The notes beneath the pieces were generated by a model, which saw nothing but the letters and a program-made list of their open reading frames with translations, did no database searches and was not told where the DNA came from. DNA of 32,129 bases, taken from the NCBI GenBank assembly GCA_047516825.1, contig JAKZUA010000208.1:1-32129 (forward strand), given 5' to 3'. Position 1 is the stretch's first letter. Each line of letters opens with the position of its first letter. The stretch comes from JADFQT01 sp047516825. GTDB lineage: Bacteria; Chloroflexota; Dehalococcoidia; Lucifugimonadales; UBA3495. Shown here one piece after another: positions 8,461-16,239 of this stretch. The position numbers and the translations under genes are program-made.

Positions 8461-8838
8461 TCTCCCGGCCCGGCCCGCTTCTCCCCGCCTCAAGCCTTCC
8501 TTAGAATCAATTTCGAAACGATCCATGTCATTCCGAAGGGCTCGGGGTGATATATCGTGATGTAGGGCGCTGAACCCGCTCCCGAGGGAGGTGTATTTGC
8601 CGCCTTCGGTTTGAGTTCGGTATGAGTTCGCTAAGTTGCATTCCCACTGACCCTCGCCTCTCCCCTCGTGCAAGGTGAATTGGTATGATGGGAGCTGGGC
8701 CGGCTGGTGGTTCAGACCATCGACATCAAGCTTCTCTGGTGACCGTGCCGGCCGCTAAAGGAATCAGTTGCGCCTGGGGCAGTCAGGGATTGCTCACCTA
8801 ATTGGTTCCTAGGTTCTTGGGTTAATGGAGACAAGCAA
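8461..8838. other. Intergenic region between fabF and recJ
   Basis: No gene, RNA or repeat that I can support. There is a weak extended -10-like TTGGTATGAT near 8680, without a matching -35. A GGAG ribosome site for recJ lies at about 8826-8829. Confidence 0.4.
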
Positions 8839-10533
8839 ATGAAACCGCCCGTTTCCAAAAAATGGCTGCTGAAGGAAACTTCTGAGGCTCACCTTCTGCC
8901 GCCAGACCTGCCGCCGCCCTTGGTGCCGGTGCTGCTGGGCCGGGGCATCGACACCGCTGAGAAACTCCGGCTGTTCCTGCATCCTCCGCACAATCTCCCC
9001 TACGACCCGCTGCGATTGGCCGGGATGGATCTGGCGGTTCAGCGCCTGTATCGGGCCGTGGAGGGCAGGGAAACCGTGGGGGTTTTCGGCGATTTCGACG
9101 TGGATGGCGTGACCGGAACCGCCATTATCGTCGAGGGATTACGAGCCTTCGGAGTTCCGGTTTTACCCTACTTGCCCCACCGGGTGGACGAGGGGCACGG
9201 GCTCTCCAATGCTGCCGTAGAGCAGTTGTCAGAACAGGGCGTCAGCCTGGTCGTTACCGTTGACTGCGGTGTCACTTCCGTCAACGAGGTTTGGCGGGCC
9301 CGGCAGCTCGGCACTGAAGTGATTATTACCGACCACCATACCTCCGGATCTGTCCTGCCGGAAGCGGTGGCAATTATTAATCCCAGGATTGCCGGAAGCA
9401 GCTACCCCTATCTGCACCTATCCGGAGCAGGCCTGGCGTTCAAGCTAATACAGGGGCTGTGCCAGTTTTATGGCCAGCCGTGGAGTTCCAGCTTGCTGGA
9501 GTTGGCGGCCATGGGCACCATTGCCGACTTGGTACCGCTTACCGATGAGAATAGATATTTAGTACGCGAGGGCCTGGGTAGGCTGGCCGAGACCAAGCGG
9601 CCGGGCCTGTTGGCGTTGTACCGGAACGGGAGAATCGAGCCGAAATCTATCAATGCGGAGACGGTCGGCTATCAGATAGCGCCCCGGCTCAACTCTGCAG
9701 GGCGGATGGGACATGCCGGGGATAGCCTGGCCCTGCTGACAACCGATTCAGACGCCGAGGCGGAGGTGTTGGCCGCTAAGCTGGAAGCCCTCAACTTGGA
9801 GCGCCGGGCGCTCAGCGAACAGTCTTATCAGGCCGCCGTCGAACACCTGGGCAGAAGTGACACGCTGCCCGCTATCTTGATCGTGGATGATCCCTGTTTT
9901 ACCCCGGGGATCGCCGGGCTGGTAGCCGGGAGGCTGCTGGATGCCTATAACCGTCCCGCCATTGCCCTGGCTGCCGGAGAAGGGGACAGCTTCACGGGCA
10001 GCGCCCGCAGCTTTCCGGAATTTAACATCGTTGAGGCCCTTTCCCAGTGTGAGGACCTGTTCGCCCGATACGGCGGCCACGCTCAGGCGGCGGGGTTTAC
10101 CCTGCGGCGCTGCAATCTGCCCCATTTGGTGGAGCGAATGACCGCTTTGGCCGAGGAGGCCCTGAGCGGAAAGGACTCGGAAACCGTAATGCCGGTGGAC
10201 GCGGAGGTTCAGCTACCAGAACTGAACGATGCGGTGCTGGCGTGGCTGGCGGATCTGGAACCCTGGGGAGTTGGGAACCGGGCGCCCACCTTCCTGAGCC
10301 GGGGCGTTCACGTGTTGGAAGCCCGCTACATGGGGAATCAGGGTCAGCATCTGAGGCTGCGAGTACGGCAAGGGAATAGTGAATGGACGGCGTTGGCCTT
10401 TAATCTTGGGGAAAAGTGGGTTCAGGACACGCAATCGTTGGATCTGGTTTATACCCTCAGCAAAGATTCCTGGCGGGGTGAGGAGCGTCACGTCCTGCAC
10501 CTGGCCGATTTTCGGGCTTCTACGGGCTTCTAA
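8839..10533 (+). CDS. recJ: Single-stranded-DNA-specific exonuclease RecJ
   Basis: Cytoplasmic 5'-to-3' single-strand DNA exonuclease used in recombination and in base-excision and mismatch repair. The DHH domain carries the metal ligands in FGDFDVDG (83-90, Asp85/87/89), DCG (142-144) and DHH (165-167), followed by the RMGHAGD block. The DHHA1 domain has the ARYGGHAQAAGF nucleotide-binding motif, and the C-terminal OB-fold segment is present. The length of 564 is normal. ATG 8839 follows GGAG closely. The last codons overlap a tandem 10-bp duplication (CGGGCTTCTA at 10513-10522 and 10523-10532), which slightly alters the C-terminus and holds the stop codon. It faces the convergent lgt gene. 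Confidence 0.93.
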   Translation: MKPPVSKKWLLKETSEAHLLPPDLPPPLVPVLLGRGIDTAEKLRLFLHPPHNLPYDPLRLAGMDLAVQRLYRAVEGRETVGVFGDFDVDGVTGTAIIVEGLRAFGVPVLPYLPHRVDEGHGLSNAAVEQLSEQGVSLVVTVDCGVTSVNEVWRARQLGTEVIITDHHTSGSVLPEAVAIINPRIAGSSYPYLHLSGAGLAFKLIQGLCQFYGQPWSSSLLELAAMGTIADLVPLTDENRYLVREGLGRLAETKRPGLLALYRNGRIEPKSINAETVGYQIAPRLNSAGRMGHAGDSLALLTTDSDAEAEVLAAKLEALNLERRALSEQSYQAAVEHLGRSDTLPAILIVDDPCFTPGIAGLVAGRLLDAYNRPAIALAAGEGDSFTGSARSFPEFNIVEALSQCEDLFARYGGHAQAAGFTLRRCNLPHLVERMTALAEEALSGKDSETVMPVDAEVQLPELNDAVLAWLADLEPWGVGNRAPTFLSRGVHVLEARYMGNQGQHLRLRVRQGNSEWTALAFNLGEKWVQDTQSLDLVYTLSKDSWRGEERHVLHLADFRASTGF

Positions 10534-10639
10534 TTGAAGCCCGGCCGACCTACTCCCAACGCCGATTCCCTCGAGAAGCGGACGGCGCGCTGAAATTATT
10601 GGCGAGTTTTCGTATCTGCCATCTCTCAATAATCGCCAA

Positions 10640-11545
10640 TCAAGAGCCCCCCCGGCTGGGACGGACCACCTGCACCAGTTGGGCCTTGTACACCAGCAGG
10701 GGAATGGTAATGATTACCACCGCCAACGCCACAATTTGGGCCTCGTTGAATATCCAGTAGTTGTTGGCCTCTTCCCGCAGGAAGCTGATGAAAAAGCGGC
10801 CGACGGAATAGAGGGCTCCGTAGAGGGCAAAGGTCATGCCGTGAGGGCGCAGCCGGTGGCGCATGGGCCAGATGACCAGCAGTAAGGCCAGGTCAAAAAG
10901 CAACTCGTAGGCCACTGCCGGGTGACTGGCAAAGCCTCCGCAACCTCCCAATGAGATCGCCCAGCTCCCGGGGCTATCCGGATGGGTGTAAACCAGTCCC
11001 CAAGGCAATCGGGTCGCCAGGGCGCAGTGCTCCCCATTGATGATGTCGCCAATTCGTCCAATGGCCATGGCGATGAGCAGAGCCGGGGCCGTTATGTCGG
11101 CCAGATGGCCAATGCCCGGCAGGGGGGCTTTTTTGGCCTCGCCGAGAAACCCCAGGCGTTTCCGCCACAAATTCAAGAACCAGCCGGAATTTCGGGTCAT
11201 CATGTAGGCAACGCAGCCGATGAAGCCGCCGATAATCGCGCCGTATATAGCGATGCCGCCCTGCCAAACGTAGAAAACACTGAGCGGGTTATGACTGTAG
11301 ATCGGAGCCCAAAAATCCGCTACGTGAAACAACCGGGCTCCAATGATTCCGGCGATGATGCCCCAAACCGCCACCGACAAGATGGCATCCTGGTCCATCC
11401 CCTCTCCGGTACCCCACCGGTAGGTAAGGTAGACCGCCGTGGCCACGGCAACGAAGGTGAGAAAACCGTGCCAGGACAACAAAAAAGGACCGAAGTCGAG
11501 GATATTGGGGTTTATACCGATGGCGATGGTGGACAGTACGCTCAT
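10640..11545 (-). CDS. lgt: Prolipoprotein diacylglyceryl transferase
   Basis: Integral membrane enzyme. It transfers diacylglycerol from phosphatidylglycerol to the lipobox cysteine of prelipoproteins, the first step of lipoprotein maturation. The 301-residue protein has about seven hydrophobic segments and the Lgt signature GRIGDIINGEH (163-173). It also has the WQGGIAIYGAIIGG segment (94-107) and an Arg-containing GARLFHV loop. The C-terminal GRFFISFLREE segment is also typical. The ribosome site is weak (AGGTTGAGA upstream of ATG 11545). It lies downstream of ispE on the same strand with a 47-base gap, so co-transcription with rsmA-ispE is likely. Confidence 0.93.
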   Translation of the reverse strand: MSVLSTIAIGINPNILDFGPFLLSWHGFLTFVAVATAVYLTYRWGTGEGMDQDAILSVAVWGIIAGIIGARLFHVADFWAPIYSHNPLSVFYVWQGGIAIYGAIIGGFIGCVAYMMTRNSGWFLNLWRKRLGFLGEAKKAPLPGIGHLADITAPALLIAMAIGRIGDIINGEHCALATRLPWGLVYTHPDSPGSWAISLGGCGGFASHPAVAYELLFDLALLLVIWPMRHRLRPHGMTFALYGALYSVGRFFISFLREEANNYWIFNEAQIVALAVVIITIPLLVYKAQLVQVVRPSRGGS

Positions 11546-11592
11546 TAGCTAGCTCTCAACCTTTGGCACATTAGGATTTGATGGAGCCGGAT

Positions 11593-12486
11593 TCAATTGG
11601 AATTTCCGGGAATGGAAGACTTGGGTGCTGCCATGTCGGCAACGTCAGGAGTGATAGTTTGCACCAGGTAGGCCCGGCCTTGATGCGGCGGCAGGGCTTG
11701 TGATACGCGGGATAAATCCTCCGAGCCGGACGGCAGGCAAAAAAACGCCGGTCCGGCGCCGGACAAGCGCGGCGGAGAGCTGGCAAGGCCCTCAATCTGG
11801 CGATAAATAGCGCTGAGACCCGGAAAAACGTTAAACGCCACCTCCTCAAACACATTGTGCACCATGTCCACTACGAATTGCCCGGACATTAGGGTTGCAA
11901 CCATCTGTCTGGTAACACCGCCGTCACTGTAATGCCCGGCGGTCAGCCGAGAGAAAAGGGTCGCCGTCTTGTTGGGCAGGGTGTCGCTAGGGCAAATCAG
12001 CAGCACCCCTAGCGGTGGCAGGGAGGGTAAGGGACTTATCTCCTCTCCCCGGCCTTCGGCCAGAGCGGTACCGCCGCGCAAGAAGAAAGGCACGTCGGAG
12101 CCCAATCCGGCACCGATCCGGACCAATTCTTCGGGATCCAGGCCCAGATTCCAGAGCTTGTTGAGACCTACCAGCGCGGCGGCGGCGTCGCTGCTCCCAC
12201 CGCCCAAACCCATACCCACCGGGATGCGTTTACGGATCACTATGCGCGCTTTGGGACGAATTCCACGGCTCTCGGCCAACTCCACGGCGGCTCGCCAGAC
12301 CAGATTGGACTCGCCATCCAAGCCCGGCTCGTCGCATTCCACTTTGAGGTTCGGTCCCGGCTGGATATCTATTTGGTCGGTCAGGTCTACCGTCTGAAGG
12401 ACGGTCTTAACCTCATGGTATCCGTCGTCCTGAAGGCCCAAGACCTCCAGGGTCAGGTTAATCTTGGCGAAGGCCGGGACTAGCAA
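11593..12486 (-). CDS. ispE: 4-diphosphocytidyl-2-C-methyl-D-erythritol kinase
   Basis: GHMP-family kinase of the non-mevalonate (MEP) isoprenoid pathway; it phosphorylates CDP-methylerythritol with ATP. The ATP-binding motif PVGMGLGGGSSDAAAA is clear, the N-terminus begins with AKINLTLEVLG, and the C-terminal GHMP motif LSGAGPAFFCL is present. The length of 297 is normal. Translation starts at TTG 12486 with AAAGGAG six bases upstream. The gene overlaps the end of rsmA by 29 bases, which indicates translational coupling. Its presence implies that this organism makes isoprenoids by the MEP route. Confidence 0.93.
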   Translation of the reverse strand: MLVPAFAKINLTLEVLGLQDDGYHEVKTVLQTVDLTDQIDIQPGPNLKVECDEPGLDGESNLVWRAAVELAESRGIRPKARIVIRKRIPVGMGLGGGSSDAAAALVGLNKLWNLGLDPEELVRIGAGLGSDVPFFLRGGTALAEGRGEEISPLPSLPPLGVLLICPSDTLPNKTATLFSRLTAGHYSDGGVTRQMVATLMSGQFVVDMVHNVFEEVAFNVFPGLSAIYRQIEGLASSPPRLSGAGPAFFCLPSGSEDLSRVSQALPPHQGRAYLVQTITPDVADMAAPKSSIPGNSN

Positions 12487-13303
12487 GTCCGCTCCTTTCC
12501 GACCAAGAATGGTACAGGGCGGTCCACTCCTCCAGACAGAGGGTTTCCGCCCGCCTGCGGCCGTCCAGATCTACCGATTCCAGCAGATCTGCGGTCTGCT
12601 GCGACGGCGCTCCCAGGCCCCGGCTCAATGAATTGTGCAACTGTTTGCGGGGCGCCGAGAAACCGGCGCGCACCAGCTCGAAGAAAGCAGGCGGATCGGC
12701 CACCGCCACCGGAGATTTCGCGAATAGCTCCAGTTTTACCACAGCGGAGCTAACCTTGGGCTGAGGGTGAAAAGCCTGGGGCGGCACATCGCAAATCAGG
12801 CTGGGCCGAGCGTAGTATTGAACCGCGACGGACAAGATGCCCATTTTCCCCGGTTCCGCCACCATGGTCTGGGCCACCTCCCGCTGTACCATGACGACCA
12901 TTAGCTCCGGATGGGGAGGACTCTCCAAAAATCGGCGGATAATCGGATTGGCAGCATAAAAGGGCAGATTGGCTAACATCTTGAACGGGGGACCCGGGCC
13001 GACCAGTTCGGCGATATCCGCGGAGCGGGCGTCTCCCGTCACGCTGGTCAAGTTGGCCGGATTTCCCAATCTGGCCGGTAAGGCGGCCGCCAGCACTGGA
13101 TCCAACTCGATGGTCACCACCTGGCGGGCCCGCTGGACCAACCGGCCGGTAAGAGCCCCCAGTCCGGGGCCCACTTCCAGAGCCGTGTCATCAGCCGTTA
13201 ACTCCGCCGCCTCGACTATGCGATCCAGTATCGAGCCATCGTTAAGAAAATGCTGTCCCAGGGATTTTCGAGGTCTGGGCGGCTTAGTTGGGCTGGCAGT
13301 CAC
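12458..13303 (-). CDS. rsmA: 16S rRNA dimethyladenosine transferase
   Basis: KsgA/RsmA SAM-dependent methyltransferase that dimethylates two adjacent adenosines near the 3' end of 16S rRNA during small-subunit maturation. It shows the KSLGQHFLND start, SAM motif I (ALEVGPGLGALT), the acidic motif IELD, GDA, and the catalytic ANLPFY block (NLPY/F). The C-terminal domain is present. It starts at GTG 13303 with no clear Shine-Dalgarno site; the upstream leader contains no other gene. It is the first gene of a probable rsmA-ispE-lgt operon. Confidence 0.93.
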   Translation of the reverse strand: MTASPTKPPRPRKSLGQHFLNDGSILDRIVEAAELTADDTALEVGPGLGALTGRLVQRARQVVTIELDPVLAAALPARLGNPANLTSVTGDARSADIAELVGPGPPFKMLANLPFYAANPIIRRFLESPPHPELMVVMVQREVAQTMVAEPGKMGILSVAVQYYARPSLICDVPPQAFHPQPKVSSAVVKLELFAKSPVAVADPPAFFELVRAGFSAPRKQLHNSLSRGLGAPSQQTADLLESVDLDGRRRAETLCLEEWTALYHSWSERSGLASPGLRQD

Positions 13304-13544
13304 GGCTTTCGGCTACCGATTTAAGCTACCGGGCGGAGAGGCAGCGGCTTTGTTTAGAGCGGATTCGTTTAAATTGTAGAAAAATTTGCAACGAGAGCGG
13401 TTCCTACGGCATATTACCAACGGGTGCGGGAGGTCCATTAGAGCAGGCAGCGGTTCATCCTGGAGTCTTTACGGGTTAACCTGGGTATGACGCCGTTACT
13501 CTAGGCACCCAATCCGTTGGCTCCTGAAACTGTTTTGAAGTTAA
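13304..13544. other. Upstream region of rsmA
   Basis: No gene. A TACAAT box on the minus strand (13374-13379) could be a -10 element for rsmA, but I find no good -35 at the right distance. Confidence 0.35.
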
Positions 13545-13817
13545 GAGACCGCGCACCCCCCTTTGACCCAACTCCGCTGAGCTTGTCTCGGACGATGACT
13601 CGGGTCAGGCACTCCCACGGCACCCGCAGGTTCTCACTTACCGTTGCTTCCTTCCGGACCTGGCGGGGTTGGCAAGTCTACGCCGCGTGGGACCCGGCCT
13701 TCAATACCATCATTCCGGGATATTGGCCCATGGACTCGGTCGCGGGGAGGAATTCAACCCCGCTATAGCGGATTGCGGGTTCAGGGCACCGCTAGCTCCC
13801 CGCCTAGCACGGCCTCC
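13545..13817 (-). ncRNA. ffs: Signal recognition particle RNA (large type)
   Basis: RNA component of the SRP, which targets ribosomes making membrane proteins to the translocase. On the minus strand the hallmark tetraloop region GGTCCGGAAGGAAGCA lies at about 13645-13660. It is flanked by the asymmetric internal loop and the stem TCCCACG/CGTGGGA. Upstream, the Alu domain is present with GCTAGGCGGGGAGCTAGCGG and CCGCTATAGCGGGGTTGAA, as in Bacillus-, Thermus- and Chloroflexota-type large SRP RNAs. GGGGGG near the 3' end can pair with CCTCCCC after the Alu domain, closing helix 5 at a total of about 270 nt. The ends are estimated from this pairing and from the promoter position. Confidence 0.9.
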
Positions 13818-13824
13818 ACAGACC

Positions 13825-13853
13825 ATGGTAGGCTAGGGGGCCGAGGCTGTCAA
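13825..13853 (-). promoter_or_regulatory. Promoter of the SRP RNA gene
   Basis: On the minus strand there is a perfect -35 TTGACA (13853-13848), a 17-base spacer and -10 TACCAT (13830-13825). The expected start about 7 bases downstream agrees with the 5' end of the SRP RNA judged from its structure. Confidence 0.7.
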
Positions 13854-13927
13854 TCAACGAAAGCAGCTCCGGTCGGCTGTTTTGCGCCAGCCTAGTATAT
13901 CGTCCAGTTGGTCTGGATGAATTGGTG

Positions 13928-14012
13928 ACCACCCCCATCCTAACCTTCCCCCATCGAGGGGAAAGGGACTGGCTCTCTCCCCCTTGACGGATGAGAGTTG
14001 GAGTGGGGGTGA
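13928..14012. repeat. Palindromic C/T-rich intergenic repeat, copy 4
   Basis: It contains CCCCCATCCTAACCTTCCCCC followed by CTCCCCCTTGACGGATGAGAG and TTGGAGTGGGGGTGAG. It is closest to the copy near 4985-5070 and lies between the SRP RNA and galU. Confidence 0.5.
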
Positions 14013-14034
14013 GGTCTTTTGGATTAGTTTCAGT

Positions 14035-14062
14035 TTGTTGCAGTACTAGAGAATGTTAGAAT
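14035..14062 (+). promoter_or_regulatory. Probable galU promoter
   Basis: TTGTTG (14035-14040), a 16-base spacer and TAGAAT (14057-14062) lie about 57 bases before the galU start codon. A short leader without other structure follows. Confidence 0.5.
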
Positions 14063-14118
14063 TGACTCCGCCAGCGAAAGGTTGTGAAACGGGGAAGGGC
14101 CATGAAATTTGAAGGCAT

Positions 14119-14991
14119 ATGGAAATTCGAAAAGCGGTAATACCCGCCGCCGGACTGGGAACCAGGTTTCTGCCTGTCACCAAGTCGGTGCCCAAGGAAC
14201 TGCTGCCCATTCTGGACAAGCCCATGCTCCAGTATGTGGTTGAGGAGGCGGCGGAGGCGGGCATCGAAGAAGTCATCATCGTTACATCCCCGGGCAAAGA
14301 GTCCATAGCCGCTTACTTTCAGCCCGACCCAGCGCTGGAGGAACATTTAGCCGCCGGCGGAGCCCTAGACCTGCTGGATCAGGTGCGGCATGTCTCCTCC
14401 CTGGCTGAGGTCAGGTTTGTTATCCAGGAGCACCCCCTGGGTTTGGGACACGCCGTCCTGACCGCCAAAGTTGCGGTGGGAGACCATCCCTTCGCCGTCA
14501 TGCTGCCGGACGACATCGTGGCGCACACCCCGGGAGTGCTGTCGCAAATGATGGAAGTTTGGACCAGATTCGATGCCGGAGTCGTGGCGGTGGAGCGGGT
14601 GCCCTGGGAGGTGGTCCAGAATTACGGAGTGGCCGACGCCGTAGAGGTGGAGCAGGGACTCCATCGAATTAGCAAGCTGGTGGAGAAGCCGCCCCGGGAG
14701 GAGGCTCCATCCAACCTGACCATTGTCGGGCGCTATATCCTGTCTCCCGAAATATTCTCTTGTTTGGAACGTACCCCTCCCGGAGCCAGGGGCGAAATTC
14801 AGTTGACCGACGGCCTGTCGCTCTTGCTGGAGGGCCAGAGGCTTTATGCCCATGAATTTCAGGGTAGGCGCTACGACGGCGGGACTCCCCTGGGACTGCT
14901 GCGGGCGTCGCTGGAGTTGGGTCTGGCCCGAGCGGATACCCGGGACACGGTAGCGGAAATCTTGCGAGGGCTGGGTAGTTTCACTAACTGA
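14119..14991 (+). CDS. galU: UTP-glucose-1-phosphate uridylyltransferase
   Basis: Cytoplasmic nucleotidyltransferase that makes UDP-glucose from UTP and glucose-1-phosphate, for cell-surface polysaccharides and glycolipids. The N-terminal signature GLGTRFLPVTKSVPKELLPI (12-31) binds the nucleotide. ILDKPMLQYVVEEA, FAVMLPDDIV, LVEKP and the GRYILSPEIF block follow in family order. The 290-residue length is normal. ATG 14119 is preceded by a weak GAAGG. It appears to have its own promoter, and a small membrane-protein gene follows 47 bases later. Confidence 0.93.
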   Translation: MEIRKAVIPAAGLGTRFLPVTKSVPKELLPILDKPMLQYVVEEAAEAGIEEVIIVTSPGKESIAAYFQPDPALEEHLAAGGALDLLDQVRHVSSLAEVRFVIQEHPLGLGHAVLTAKVAVGDHPFAVMLPDDIVAHTPGVLSQMMEVWTRFDAGVVAVERVPWEVVQNYGVADAVEVEQGLHRISKLVEKPPREEAPSNLTIVGRYILSPEIFSCLERTPPGARGEIQLTDGLSLLLEGQRLYAHEFQGRRYDGGTPLGLLRASLELGLARADTRDTVAEILRGLGSFTN

Positions 14992-15038
14992 TTCTATAAC
15001 AAGCCGATTCTGCAGAGGGGATCCCGAGGAGTGTATAG

Positions 15039-15506
15039 ATGTTTCAGGCTTTGCTGGTCCTGCACATTCTGGCCGCGGTGGTTTTCGTCGGCAACATTAT
15101 CACCGCCGCCTTCTGGAAAACGCGGGCCGACCGGTCGGGAAACCTGGAAACCATCGCGATAACCGCCCGATCCCTGCTGCAAGCCGACTACATTTTTACC
15201 GCCCCGGGGATAGTCGTCCTGCTGGCGACCGGTATTTGGATGGTTGGGTTAAAGGATTGGGCGCGATTCCAAGAACCGTGGCTGGGAGGCTCCTTTGTAC
15301 TTTTGATTATCACCGGGATCATTTGGTTGGCCGTTTTGCTGCCCCAACAGTGCCGCATGGTCCGCCTTGCGCAAGAAGGGGCCGATGCCGGCGCCTTGAG
15401 CCCCGATTATCTAAAAGCCGGCCGCATTTGGTCCATGTTTGGCGGTGTCGCCACCCTGCTGCCGGTCCTGATCCTTTTCCTGATGGTCTTCAAACCCGGG
15501 CTCTAA
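15039..15506 (+). CDS. DUF2269-like small integral membrane protein
   Basis: A 155-residue protein with four predicted membrane segments (about 4-24, 52-70, 82-102 and 132-152). The N-terminal LHILAAVVFVGNIITAAFWK segment, with a histidine and a conserved Asn/Trp, resembles the DUF2269 family of predicted membrane proteins, whose role is unknown. ATG 15039 follows a GAGGAG ribosome site. It may be co-transcribed with galU, but no functional link is evident. Confidence 0.7.
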   Translation: MFQALLVLHILAAVVFVGNIITAAFWKTRADRSGNLETIAITARSLLQADYIFTAPGIVVLLATGIWMVGLKDWARFQEPWLGGSFVLLIITGIIWLAVLLPQQCRMVRLAQEGADAGALSPDYLKAGRIWSMFGGVATLLPVLILFLMVFKPGL

Positions 15507-15531
15507 GAGACCGTGGGGGAGAACCCTGGTG

Positions 15532-15600
15532 CTCCCCATTGACAAGGGGGAGTTAGAGGGGGTGACGTAACCCCACCCAGCCTCCCCTTGGTGAGGGGAG
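15532..15600. repeat. Palindromic C/T-rich intergenic repeat, copy 2
   Basis: CTCCCCATTGACAAGGGGGA, then GTTAGAGGGGG, then CCCCACCCAGCCTCCCCTTG, each half forming a hairpin. Best match to copy 1 at 3440-3509. It immediately follows the membrane-protein gene. Confidence 0.65.
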
Positions 15601-15676
15601 GAGCTTTTCGCCCGGACCCAAACGACGCCACCGGCGCCAGCCTGTTCCTCGAAGCAGTGGAAGACCTGGAGGACAT

Positions 15677-16168
15677 TTGACCAGCCAAAAGTCCATTTAC
15701 CTAGAGGACATCCGGAGCATCAAGACTGAGCTGATCCAGCTGTTGGATGGGATGGATTATTGCCTGGACTGGAAACCCGGCCCCGACTCCTGGTCGGCCC
15801 GCGAGGTGATTTATCACCTCGCGGATACCCCGGCCGGCGGCTTGCATTCCCTGATTCAAGGAATGCTCTCTGGTCAGAAAAGAGAATTCGAGCTGATGCC
15901 GGACCAGAATAACATCACGCCAGACCGTCTGGTTCAGGAGTTCCGGCAGGTGGAAAAGGACGTCCTGGAGGTGCTGGAAGGTCTGGAGGGTGTGGTCACC
16001 GGCGCCTCAGAGGCGGAGTTGGGAGAGAAGACGGTTACGGCGCATCTGCTGGCCCGGGGAATCAGTGAGCAGCGAACGGTGCAAAACCTCCTTCAGGGAC
16101 TGTTTGCCAGACATTGGCGGGGTCACCTGACTCAGATGCGGGAGCTGCGGGAAGCCCTGGGGATGTAG
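15677..16168 (+). CDS. DinB/YfiT-like metal-binding protein
   Basis: A 163-residue four-helix-bundle protein of the DinB superfamily. It has the WSAREVIYHLAD block (first metal-ligand His) and RHWRGHLTQM near the C-terminus (further His ligands). Such proteins are metal-dependent, often thiol-linked transferases of unknown substrate. The start is TTG 15677, supported by GGAGG at 15668-15672. Just upstream, an open frame ending in a TGA that overlaps this start (about 15608-15680) reads like the last 20 residues of another protein. It runs convergent to lepA. Confidence 0.75.
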   Translation: MTSQKSIYLEDIRSIKTELIQLLDGMDYCLDWKPGPDSWSAREVIYHLADTPAGGLHSLIQGMLSGQKREFELMPDQNNITPDRLVQEFRQVEKDVLEVLEGLEGVVTGASEAELGEKTVTAHLLARGISEQRTVQNLLQGLFARHWRGHLTQMRELREALGM

Positions 16169-16239
16169 GCTATAGCAACTAGAAGCGGCAAAGAAAGGTG
16201 GAACGCCGTGGCGAATCAGTGCGGAAATAGAGAAGTCCG

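Noticed and set aside
13381..13540. Possible tRNA or riboswitch upstream of rsmA
   Set aside because: Partial T-arm-like words are present, but no cloverleaf or known aptamer can be assembled.
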